NCBI RefSeq assembly: GCF_000186865.1
Contig: NW_008705564.1
Coordinates: forward strand, 2,095,978-2,159,977
Direction: 5' to 3'
Origin: Aureococcus anophagefferens
Taxonomy: Eukaryota > Sar > Pelagophyceae > Pelagomonadales > Pelagomonadaceae
DNA length: 64,000 bases
The position numbers were made by a program, and so were the translations under genes. How positions within the stretch are numbered: position 1 is the stretch's first letter; each line of letters begins with the position of its first letter. The notes beneath the pieces are model-generated. The model was not told the DNA's origin, searched no databases, and saw only the letters and a list, made by a program, of their open reading frames with translations. Below, in pieces: positions 41,198-49,374 of this stretch.

Positions 41198-41779
41198 ATG
41201 GACGAGGCGGCAGCCACAGCCCGCCGCGCGTTGGCAGCCTGCGTGCCAGCGAAACGCTTCCCTCCGTCGCCCGTCGTCGTCGCGGCGCTCGCACGAGATG
41301 CACTCTCTCCGCGCCGCGCGATCGTCGGCGTCGTCGACGGCGCGCTCCCGGCGGACGCGTGCGCGCGGCTGCGAGAGGCCTGCCTCCGACGGTCGGGCCT
41401 CGAGCGCCACGACCCGCGCGTCCGGGGCAGCGTCCACGCAACGAGGCGAAGGAGATCCAACCGCTCGCTAGGTCCGAGGCGACCGCGTCGATTTCCTACC
41501 GTTGTTCCGCAGAACGACGCCCGAGTTCGAGCCGGCGCGGAGGCTCCTGACGGGCGTCGCGGCCGCGCTCGCGCCCGGCCTGCTCGTGCCGCCCGCCGCG
41601 CAGCTCGCCATCTACGAAGACGGCGCGGGCTACCGCGCGCACCGCGACAACGGCCCGGAGCGCGGCGCGCCGGGCGAGAACTATCGCGAGTTGACCGCGA
41701 TCCTCTACCTCGACGCGCGGCCGACCTCGGGCCGCGGCGGCGCGCTGCGGTGCCACCTCGAACGAGCCGTCGACGTCGA
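41198..41779 (+). CDS. 2OG-Fe(II) oxygenase, truncated by assembly gap, two exons visible
   Basis: Exon 1 is 41198-41419 and exon 2 starts at 41472, entering the N gap at 41780. The spliced reading GLERHDPRVRGDRVDFLPLF leads into LLVPPAAQLAIYEDGAGYRAHRDNG, which holds the HxD iron motif (AHRDNG), then YRELTAILYLDARP. This is the pattern of egl-9/PHD-like and prolyl-hydroxylase oxygenases. The distal histidine and the 2OG-binding arginine must lie in or beyond the gap and are not found after it, so the gap is probably longer than its 50 Ns. Confidence 0.72.
41420..41471 (+). other. Short introner-like intron in the 2OG oxygenase (52 nt)
   Basis: Starts GTCCGGGG; the following exon starts GTCCGAGG (7 of 8). 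CAGCGTCC follows directly at intron position 9 and the intron ends GCTAG. Phase 0. Without removal there is an in-frame stop (TAG at the acceptor) in the frame of the downstream exon. Confidence 0.72.
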
Positions 41780-41829
41780 NNNNNNNNNNNNNNNNNNNNN
41801 NNNNNNNNNNNNNNNNNNNNNNNNNNNNN
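41780..41829. other. Assembly gap (50 N)
   Basis: Fifty unknown bases, a typical fixed-size scaffold gap, so the true length is unknown. It removes the 3' part of the 2OG oxygenase gene. Confidence 1.
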
Positions 41830-41842
41830 TCCAGTAGCCGCG

Positions 41843-43012
41843 TTAGTCCCCCCCGGGCACCTCCGACAGGCCGATCTGGGCGAGGTCGTCGGCGAGGTGC
41901 GACAGGTACGCGGGCGTCGCGACGTCCGCGCGCGGCAGGTGCGGCAGGTGGCTCACCGTGGTGTCGAGGCTCGCGTCGACGTCGTCCCGGCGGATGACCG
42001 TGCTGCCGTCGGGCGCGCGCGCGAAGACGAGGTCCCGGTCGTCGTCGTCGTCGTCGCTGTCGCGCGGGTCCGCGGACACGGTGATGCCGAGCTGCGGCAG
42101 GTAGACGCGGCCCGGCGGCACGTCCGGCGGCGGCGGCGGGAACGACGACGGCGGCGGCGGCGGCGGCATGGCCGCCTCGTCGTCGTCGTCGTCGCCGACG
42201 GCGAAGCTCGGCGGGAACGACGGCGGCGGCGGCGGCGGCGCCGCCGCCGCGCCCAGGGCGTCGTCGTCGTCGGCCCTGGACGGCATGTAGACGCGCGTCG
42301 GCCGCTGCCAGGCCAGCGGCGGCGCGGGCTTGCAGGGCCGGCACTTGCGCACGTCCGGGTCGTCGTCGAAGGCCGCGGCGAAGGCCTCGGCGAAGGCCTC
42401 GGCGTCGCCCGCGCTCGCGAAGGCCTCGGCCTCGGAGAGGTCGCCGGCCGCGTCGAGGCCCTCGGTTGCCCCGGCGGGCAGCGCCGCGAGCAGATCGTCC
42501 TCGGGCTTCGCCGGATGCGCGTCGTGCTGGCGCCGCAGCTCGTCGATCTCGGCGATGACGGCGCCGTTGAGCGCCGCGAGGTCCTCGACGAGGCCGTCGT
42601 CGTCGAGGTCGAGGCCGAGGTCCGCGCTCCGCAGCGCGTCCGCGACCTGGCGCCGCGTCGCGACGCGGCGGCCGTCGACGTGGCGGCTCGCGAAGGCCGC
42701 GACGAGCGCCCGGTACTGGGCCGCGCGGAAGCCGTGTTGGCTTGCGAGGCGCAGGAAGAAGCCGCGCAGCGCGTCGTCGTCGACGTCGAGCACGCTGTCG
42801 GCGACGCGGTCGATGAGCACGTCGAACGGGTCGACGGCCGCCTCGTCGTCGCCGCCGTCGCTACCCGCCGCGTCCCAGTCGGCCATGAACGCCGCGTCCT
42901 CGTCCGTCCAGTCCAGCGCCTCGCCGTCGCCGAGGACGTCGATCGCCCCGGGCCGCGCGACGTCGATGCGGTCGGGCACGTCGTCGCCCTGCTCGAAGTC
43001 GAGCTTCGTCAT
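41843..43012 (-). CDS. Acidic, proline-rich hypothetical protein
   Basis: 389 residues, very rich in Asp and Ala. Two short polyproline runs (PPPPPPSFPPSF and PPPPPPSSFPPPPP, about 255-300) could bind SH3, WW or profilin-type partners. The N-terminal 200 residues contain amphipathic helices (LRGFFLRLASQHGFRAAQYRALVAAFASRH). No domain is recognised. The frame is open with consistent codon bias, so it is called as a gene. Its 3' end lies 13 bp from the assembly gap. Confidence 0.55.
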   Translation of the reverse strand: MTKLDFEQGDDVPDRIDVARPGAIDVLGDGEALDWTDEDAAFMADWDAAGSDGGDDEAAVDPFDVLIDRVADSVLDVDDDALRGFFLRLASQHGFRAAQYRALVAAFASRHVDGRRVATRRQVADALRSADLGLDLDDDGLVEDLAALNGAVIAEIDELRRQHDAHPAKPEDDLLAALPAGATEGLDAAGDLSEAEAFASAGDAEAFAEAFAAAFDDDPDVRKCRPCKPAPPLAWQRPTRVYMPSRADDDDALGAAAAPPPPPPSFPPSFAVGDDDDDEAAMPPPPPPSSFPPPPPDVPPGRVYLPQLGITVSADPRDSDDDDDDRDLVFARAPDGSTVIRRDDVDASLDTTVSHLPHLPRADVATPAYLSHLADDLAQIGLSEVPGGD

Positions 43013-43199
43013 TTTTTTTGCGTGCTGCGGCGCGCGCGGCTTCTTTTCGATCGGTGGCGGCGGCGCGCGCGCCGACGCGCGTTTGCGAGAGCGGGGGCGG
43101 TGCGATTCGCGTTTTGCGCTGCGCCTTACTCCTTACTCCATCGCCTTCCCTTGCGGCTTTTGCCTCAGGTATTTGCGGAACGTCAAGATCTTAAGAAGG

Positions 43200-43730
43200 A
43201 AGCCGGGCTTTGCTCCGCCAGTGGCGCCGGCCGCGCCCCGGCGTGCGCGGCAGGGTGGTACATCTTACTACAGGGAAATGGCGTTCCCCAGCCGTCACAC
43301 CCACGTCGCGCCCAAAACCAAGGGGCGTATCCAACGCCATCGATGGTGGCGCGCACCGCCACCACGGACTTGTACGCCGCGGCAGCCCCGCGGGGACGAG
43401 GCCCGCGCGGTGGAATTTGGTCGACGCCAGAACCACCTCCGATGAGGGCACCGACGGTCAGGCTTACGCCTAGGGGTCATGGAAGGCCACTCCGACCACC
43501 AGAACGGGCTGCCGTGCGTCGGAAGCGCGGCCTCGGAGGTCTCCGTCCCCGGCCCGCGCGTACGTGTTTGGTACTCAAGCCAGCGAAACGGCTAGCCATT
43601 CGTCCCAATCCGAGCGCTTGTTTTTGTCACGTATAGCCACCGGGCGTCCCTGGCCGCACACCAATCCCCGGTAGTTTAGACGGGGGGTGCGTCGGCCATC
43701 GGACGCCGTCGCCGGAGCAAAGCCCGGCTT
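43200..43730. mobile_element. Non-autonomous DNA element with 18-bp perfect TIRs (531 bp)
   Basis: The left end AAGCCGGGCTTTGCTCCG (43200-43217) is perfectly inverted at 43713-43730. It is flanked by the direct repeat AAGAAGG (43193-43199 and 43731-43737). Terminal inverted repeats plus a 7-bp target duplication are the signature of a cut-and-paste transposon insertion. The interior shows only short overlapping open frames with no transposase motif, so it is MITE-like. It sits between an acidic-protein gene and a cyclophilin and is unrelated in sequence to the introners. Confidence 0.8.
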
Positions 43731-43806
43731 AAGAAGGTACTAGTATTCAAGCAAACGCGCTGCTCATTCCAGGTACGACCGATGGAGCTCGAGATGGAGC
43801 TCGAGG

Positions 43807-44524
43807 ATGGCTACCAGCAGCAGGCGTCAACGTCGCGTCGCGGCCGTCCTATGGCCGCCGGGCAGCGGCGGCCCTCGTCGGGATCGTCGCCCTCTGCGGC
43901 GTCGCTGCGGCGTTCGCGCCGGCGACGGAAAGGCTGCCCCGACTCGCGTCGATCCCGGCGCAGCAGCGAAAGGAGCTGCGGGCGCGCGCCACGGCCTGGA
44001 CGGGCGCCACGTCGGCGGCGAATGGCACCTGCGTCGAGGTGAAGGTGTCCCACTGGGGCCGCATCGTCCTCCAGCTCACGGACGACGCCACGCCGAAGAC
44101 CGTCGCGAATTTCCTCGCGTACGTCGACTCGGGCTTCTACAACTCGACGATTTTTCACCGCGTCATCTCCAAGTTCATGATCCAGGGGGGTGCGGTCACC
44201 ACCAAGTTCGTCGAGAAATCCACGCGCGCGGCGATCGTCGACGAGGCGGCCGCCGGCCTGCAAAACCTCGCGGGCACCGTCGCGATGGCGCGCTACTCCG
44301 CCGCGGACTCGGCCACCGACAGCTTCTACATCAACGTCGTCGACAACACGTATCTGGACTACAGCTCGACCTCCGACGGCTACTGCGCCTTCGGCGCCGT
44401 CGTCGCGGGCTTCGACGTCGCGGAGGACATCTCCAAGACGCCGACGCACACGTACGACGGCTGGTCCGACGTCCCCGTCGACGAGGTCGTCGTGTCGTCC
44501 ATGGCGAGGACCGCGTGCCCCTAA
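43807..44524 (+). CDS. Cyclophilin-type peptidyl-prolyl isomerase, plastid-targeted type
   Basis: Exon 1 is 43807-43825, intron 43826-43865 (GT...CAG, 40 nt), exon 2 is 43866-44524; 225 residues. Splicing yields MATSSRPAALVGIVALCGVAAAFAPATERLP, a signal peptide followed by the AFAP motif used for import into stramenopile secondary plastids. The isomerase core is VSHWGRIVLQLTDDATPKTV, NFLAYVDSGFYNSTIFHRVI, FMIQGG, TVAMAR, DSFYINVVDN and FGAVVAGFDV, of the bacterial PpiB-like type. The domain is certain; the short first exon is inferred from frame and presequence only. Confidence 0.8.
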
Positions 44525-44614
44525 AATGGAGGTCGCAATCGAACTTTGGGGTGTAGGTTGAACTTCATCTTGAACTCGTTGCCGCGCTCCTCGGTGGGCC
44601 TGCCTCGAGCAAGA

Positions 44615-44842
44615 ACGGCCCTGTGCGTTGATGTTTGGTGTGTGGTTTGAGGCTGTTGAAAACGAGTGGTGTGTGGTTTGCAGGCATCGAAAATCGACGA
44701 TCGGTGTGTGGTTTGGGGGCCACGAGTCGGCAGCAGCACGTTCGGCGCGCGTTCTCAGCCACAATGGTGTGTGGTTTGGGCTGCCAGCATTAGAGTGGTT
44801 TGTGGTGTGAGCTCGCCCAATCACATCACCGCACAGGGCCGT
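44615..44842. mobile_element. Non-autonomous TIR element (228 bp) carrying GGTGTGTGGTTTG repeats
   Basis: ACGGCCCTGTGCG (44615-44627) is inverted at 44830-44842, and the match extends inward to about 21 bp with two mismatches. The direct repeat GCAAGA flanks it (44609-44614 and 44843-44848). Inside are four exact copies of GGTGTGTGGTTTG (44637, 44668, 44703, 44766) and a degenerate fifth near 44795, at uneven spacing. No coding capacity. Interpreted as a MITE-like insertion in the spacer upstream of the bestrophin gene. Confidence 0.7.
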
Positions 44843-44932
44843 GCAAGAGCCTCCTCATCCCCTTCCATCGCCGCGCGCGCCGTCCGCGTCACACACCTTC
44901 GCGTCGAGCGCGTTTAAAACGCACAAGCATAT

Positions 44933-46178
44933 ATGAAGTTCTACTCCGTCGAGAACGAGCAACCGACGGAGCGCACGCTCCAGCAGGAAGCCAACCGTTT
45001 GGAGCACCTGCGGGCCAAGGCGGCGAAGCAGAAGAAGTACAGCCCGGCCTCGTGGTTTAGCGTCATCTTCAGCTACCGAGGCCGCGCGGCGCACCACATC
45101 CGGCACCCGCTCGCCTGGGTGCTGCTCGTGTCCGTCGTCGCCGCGCTCGTCAGCACGTCGCACGGCACGCGGAAGTGGACCGCGTGGCTGAAGCGCTTCG
45201 AGGCCGCCGAGGCGCTGCTGCGCATGGCGCTGTCGTTCCTGCTCGTCTTCCGCCTCGGCCGGAGCGCGACGCGCTACTGGGAGGTAGGTGTTCTTCTGCT
45301 TCTGCTTTTTTACCATGTTTTTTCTAGGCGCGTCAGAAGGCCGGCGCGATGATCGAGGTCTGTCGAACGTTGGCGTCGACGGCGCTGGCGCACATGGTCG
45401 TCGGCGGCGACCTCGACCGCGTGGAGCACCGGCTCCGGTGGCCCGCGAGCCCGCGCGCGGCCCGGGACGAGGCCAAGGACGAGCCGTGGATGTCGACGAG
45501 CTGCAGCCCCGCGTCGGCCGTCTGCCGCTGGGTCGTCGTCTTTCCCGTCGCTGCGAAGAACTACCTGCGAGCCGACCCGGGCGACGCCGCGGACCTCGAG
45601 GGCCTGCTGAGCGGGCCGGAGGTCGCGGCGCTCTTCGCGGCGCCGTGCCAGCCCCTCTTCGTCCTCGACACGATGCGATGTTTGGTCGTCGCGTGGGCCT
45701 CCGACGCCGTCGCCGCGGGCGGCCGGCCGGAGCTCGTCGCCATGAGTTTGCAGGCGCTCAATTCCAACGTCGACCGCCTCACGAGCACCTTCGGCGGCAC
45801 AGATTCCGGCGTCCGACGCGTCCCGCGGACGTCCGAAACCCCCGTCGCGTCGCAGGCATGGAGCGCATCAACAACACGCCGCTGCCCTTCGTCTACGTCG
45901 CGCACCTCCGCACGTTCCTCCTCATCTACCTCACGCTGGTGCCCGTCGTCTTCTCGCCCGTCTGGCTCTGGGCGACGCCGCTGATGAGCTTCCTCGTCGC
46001 CTACGCGCTCCTCGGCATCGAGGCCGCGAGCGTCGAGTGCGAGCGGCCCGTCAGGGAATGCGCGAACCACATGCCCCTCGACGCGTTCGCCGCCGTCATC
46101 GCCGACAACGTCGGCCAGACCGTGCGCCACTCCGCGACGACGGCCCGGCGGCTCCGCGCGCGCGACGCCGCGGCGTAA
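44933..46178 (+). CDS. Bestrophin-like anion channel, three exons
   Basis: Exons 44933-45283, 45328-45796 and 45856-46178 encode 380 residues. The family signature is clear: WFSVIFSYRGRAAHHI, SFLLVFRLGRSATRYWEARQKAGAMIEVCR, then after the second intron MERINNTPLPFVYVAHLRTFLLIYLTLVP and LLGIEAASVECERPV...HMPLD, as in bacterial/plant bestrophins (YneE/VCCN type). Four membrane helices are expected. In plants and algae these channels sit in thylakoids and tune proton motive force or bicarbonate supply, but no plastid presequence is visible here. Intron 1 (44 nt) has an ordinary GTAGGT donor and pyrimidine tract; intron 2 needs a GC donor. Confidence 0.85.
45797..45855 (+). other. Short GC-AG intron in bestrophin, introner-like (59 nt)
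   Basis: Starts GCACAGAT and the next exon starts GCATGGAG (5 of 8). CGGCGTCC occurs at intron position 11; the intron ends CGCAG. The GT at CGGC|GTCC would shift the frame, so the GC donor is required to join STFGG to MERINNTPLP. Confidence 0.65.
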
Positions 46179-46330
46179 GTTGTGGTGCAAAACGCGAGAG
46201 GAGCCGCAGTTCAACCGGAAAATTGGCCCGTATTTCGCGAGCTCCCTCGAGGCCTACCTAGGGCGCGCGCTTGTACGGCGTCGGGGGCAAGTTGCAGTGC
46301 ACTCCTTGAAGGTGCCGCAATCCGGGCGCG

Positions 46331-49138
46331 ATGGTCGAGAGCATGCTCCTCCTCGTAGCATTGGCGACGGCCGCCAATGCCTTCGGTCCCGTGCACCGCC
46401 ACGCGAAAACGACGGCGCTCCGGTCGACGGTGGACGCGCGGCCCCTGGGCGGCATGGAGTCGCTCTTCGCGCCGCGCCGGTCGCTCGACACCTGCACGCT
46501 GCCGCCCATGGTGCACGCCTGCGCGGCCGTGCTCGACGCGGACCTCGACGCGGCGGCGCTGCGCGCGGGCCTCGAGCGCGCCGTGGGTCGCCACGGCATG
46601 CTGTCGCGGCGCATCGTCGGCGACGGCGCGCCGGAGCGCAGGGGCCCCCTCGGCGCGCCCGTGACGGCCGCCGTCTGGCGGAGCGTGCTCGCGCCCTTCG
46701 GCGACGACAACATGCGCGTCGGCCCGTCGACCTTCGCCTTCGCGCCCATGGCCGGCGCGACGGCGGCGAGCGTCGTCGCGGCCGCGCTCGAGGGCGACGG
46801 GTTCTCGCGGGAAGGGTGGCGCGCGGGCTTCGCGCGCGCGCTCGACGGCGGCCGCGGCGATGCCCTCTTCGCCGACGCAGATGGCGGCGACGCCTTCGCC
46901 TTCGACCTCGAGGCCGGCCCGCTCTGGCGCTGCAAGCTCTTCGAGGGCGGCGGCGAGAAGGCGATCGTCTTCGCGTTCGACCACTGCGTCAGCGATCAGC
47001 CGTCGGCGATGGCCGTCGTCAGCGACGTGCTGGACGGCGCCCGGGCCCACGTCGCCGGCGAGCGGTGCCCGGATGCGGACCTGGCGTCGCTGCCGACGCC
47101 GCCGTCGCTCGAGGACGACATCCTCGCGGGGGAGACGAGCCGCGGCTTCGTGTCCGAGGACCTCGGGGGCACGGGCCTCCTCGCGCTGGACAAAGGCTCG
47201 GCGCCCTACCTGTTCGCCAAGGCCTCGGAGCCGGCGAGCCTGGGCGCCCTCGCGGCGTCGCCGCACCTGCCGGCGCCGGACGAGCGCTGGGGCGACGGCG
47301 CCTACGCCGCGAAGGAGCGGAGAGCGGCGCTCGTCTTCGCGGGTCTGGACAAAGCGACGGTGGCGGCCCTGCGATCTTCCGCGCGGGCCGCGGGGACGAC
47401 CGTGGGCTCGGCGCTCGCGGCGGCGGCCGCGCGCGCGTTCTCGCGGGTCGCGGCGGCGCCCGGAAACGTCAAGGTGCTCCAAAGTCTGGACATGCGGCGC
47501 TTCGCGGAAACTCCCGCGCCCAAAGACGTGCTCGCGTGCCACGCCGGGTCCATGGACCTCGTCCTCGACGCCCAGAGCGACTTCTGGGACGCCGCGCGCG
47601 CCGCGGGGTCCCAGCTCGCGGACTTCGAGGCGAAGGGCTTCGGGCCCCAGAGCGTGCGCGTCTTCGACTGGGCGACGGACGCGATGGAGATGACGCGCCT
47701 CGTGGAGCTCGAGGCCGACAACCCCTACAGCCTCGGGCGGGCCTACTGCTGCGGCGTGTCCAACGCGGGACTCTACGGCGGCGCCGACGGCGTGGCCCAG
47801 ATGTACTACGCGACGTCGACGCGCTACGCCGGCGCGACGTTTCAAGCGTCGTGCGTCACGGTCGGCGGCGCGCTCAACTGCTGCTTCAACGCGCCGGAGC
47901 CCATCGCGACGCGCGCGAGCCTCGAGGCCTTCGCGAAGGCCTTCACCGAGGAGGCCGAGGCCGCGGCCTCCGGGTCGCCGCTCGCGCCGCCGGAGTTCGA
48001 CCGCGCGCCGGACGACGGCGGGCCCAACGGTGTACTCGCCGTGCTCGGCGGCGCCGCGCTGGGCCTCGGTGCGCACGCGCCCGCCGTCGCGAACTTTGGC
48101 GCGGCGTTCCTGCGCGCCCAGGCGTCGGGCGCGGCGCTCGCGGCGCCCTTTGGGTTCTGGGTCTTCTTCGCGACGATGCACCCGCTCATCGGCGGCGCGG
48201 GCGTCGGGCTCGGCGAGCTCACCTGGGCCGTGCCCGGCTACGCGGGGCTCGACGCCGCGTCGCAGGACGCCGCGGGCCCGCCGCTCGCGTTCCTCGTCGC
48301 GTCGCTCGCGGCGTCGAACGCCATTTCCTCGACGCCTTTACTCCGCGCGGCGGCGTCGGGCCTCGCGAGCTTCGCGCTCTGCCTGACGATCAGCTCGGGC
48401 CTCGCCGGCACGTCCGGCGACAACGGGTCGCTGAACCTGGCCTTGGACGACGCGCCCGTCGCCGGCAAGGTGTTCCCGGGCGACGTCCGCGGCTGCCCGA
48501 CCTACGCGGACGTGAGGCAAAAGTCCATGGACGGCTTCGACGTCACGAAATACACGGGCCGCTGGTACGAGCACGCCTACCACGACTGGACCCAGTTCGC
48601 GGAGGTCTACGACACGACCCTGGACATCGACCTCGCGGCCGACGGCAAGACGTGGGTCGACGACTTCGCCGTGAAAGGACCGTCGCCCGCCAAGGCGCCG
48701 CGGTCGTGGCGCGGGTCGCCCGTCGCCAACGGCGCGCACTACCCGCTCTACGGCACGCTGGACCCGTCCAAGCCGGGGGAGCTGCAGGAGAGCGGCTTCG
48801 GGAACGTGTTCCCGAACTACATCGTCGACGTCGTCCCGGACGGCCGGGGCGGCTACGGCGAGGCCATCCAGTTCCAGTGCCTGGAAGCCGGCGGCGTCCG
48901 CGTCTTCGAGGGCATCAACTTCCTCAGCCGGGACCGCGAGCTCGCGCCCGGGGCCCTCGACGGCTTCTTCGCGCGCGCGGGCAGGGCCGGCCTCGCCAAG
49001 TACGGCGCCGTGCCCGAGCAGATGCACGTCGTCGAGCACGCGCCCGCGGACTTCGCCGACGTCGACAACTGGTGGCAGGCCGCCTGGCGGGCCATCGGCG
49101 TCGACAAGCTCCTCGCGCTCATCGCCGCGGACATCTGA
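46331..49138 (+). CDS. Plastid-type HxxxD acyltransferase fused to a lipocalin domain
   Basis: 935 residues. MVESMLLLVALATAANAFGP is a signal peptide plus AF motif, indicating a plastid precursor. Residues about 45-560 fit the condensation/alcohol-acyltransferase superfamily: the catalytic HxxxD is HCVSD (218-222), with LDMRRF later. Then come several hydrophobic segments (about 565-700). Residues about 734-925 are lipocalin-like: DVTKYTGRWYEHAYHDWTQFAEVYD, WVDDFAVKG, YPLYGTLD. HxxxD enzymes transfer acyl groups from CoA to alcohols or amines; lipocalins hold hydrophobic ligands. I infer an enzyme acting on a lipid or carotenoid at a plastid membrane; the substrate is unknown. Confidence 0.75.
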   Translation: MVESMLLLVALATAANAFGPVHRHAKTTALRSTVDARPLGGMESLFAPRRSLDTCTLPPMVHACAAVLDADLDAAALRAGLERAVGRHGMLSRRIVGDGAPERRGPLGAPVTAAVWRSVLAPFGDDNMRVGPSTFAFAPMAGATAASVVAAALEGDGFSREGWRAGFARALDGGRGDALFADADGGDAFAFDLEAGPLWRCKLFEGGGEKAIVFAFDHCVSDQPSAMAVVSDVLDGARAHVAGERCPDADLASLPTPPSLEDDILAGETSRGFVSEDLGGTGLLALDKGSAPYLFAKASEPASLGALAASPHLPAPDERWGDGAYAAKERRAALVFAGLDKATVAALRSSARAAGTTVGSALAAAAARAFSRVAAAPGNVKVLQSLDMRRFAETPAPKDVLACHAGSMDLVLDAQSDFWDAARAAGSQLADFEAKGFGPQSVRVFDWATDAMEMTRLVELEADNPYSLGRAYCCGVSNAGLYGGADGVAQMYYATSTRYAGATFQASCVTVGGALNCCFNAPEPIATRASLEAFAKAFTEEAEAAASGSPLAPPEFDRAPDDGGPNGVLAVLGGAALGLGAHAPAVANFGAAFLRAQASGAALAAPFGFWVFFATMHPLIGGAGVGLGELTWAVPGYAGLDAASQDAAGPPLAFLVASLAASNAISSTPLLRAAASGLASFALCLTISSGLAGTSGDNGSLNLALDDAPVAGKVFPGDVRGCPTYADVRQKSMDGFDVTKYTGRWYEHAYHDWTQFAEVYDTTLDIDLAADGKTWVDDFAVKGPSPAKAPRSWRGSPVANGAHYPLYGTLDPSKPGELQESGFGNVFPNYIVDVVPDGRGGYGEAIQFQCLEAGGVRVFEGINFLSRDRELAPGALDGFFARAGRAGLAKYGAVPEQMHVVEHAPADFADVDNWWQAAWRAIGVDKLLALIAADI

Positions 49139-49252
49139 ACTTTAAGGTTTACCTGGCTACTAGTAGCCAAAGGGCAACCACTTCACCCTGAAGTTCAAGC
49201 CCTTGGCCTGCGGCAAATTATGGGGTGCTAGGGGGCGCGGAGAGAACCACCC

Positions 49253-49371
49253 GACCAGCTCACCGCGCCGCTTGTTTCGCCGCGCCGCTCGATCGTAAAC
49301 GCGCGCGAGAGAGCGTCCCAACCAGCTCGCCGCGCCGCTTGTGTCGCCGCGCCGCTTGATCGTGTAAACGC
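49253..49371. repeat. Imperfect direct repeat upstream of Pelota
   Basis: Two copies of about 50 bp (49253-49302 and 49320-49371) share ACCAGCTCRCCGCGCCGCTT and GATCGT..AAACGC. The second copy ends just before the Pelota ATG, so the repeat probably covers the promoter or 5' UTR. Confidence 0.75.
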
Positions 49372-49374
49372 ACC

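Noticed and set aside
38500..41460. Minus-strand open frame extending the NikA-like gene upstream to 986 residues
   Set aside because: The signal peptide begins at 40374; upstream residues are Arg-rich frame noise plus the copied 98-bp fragment.
43183..43480. Several 60-90-codon frames inside the 531-bp TIR element
   Set aside because: They overlap on both strands, lack transposase motifs and have no coding bias.
40589..43636. Plus-strand open frame of 1,015 residues
   Set aside because: It runs through the N gap and is mostly the antisense of the acidic-protein gene; only its short part from 41198 belongs to a real gene (2OG oxygenase exon 1).
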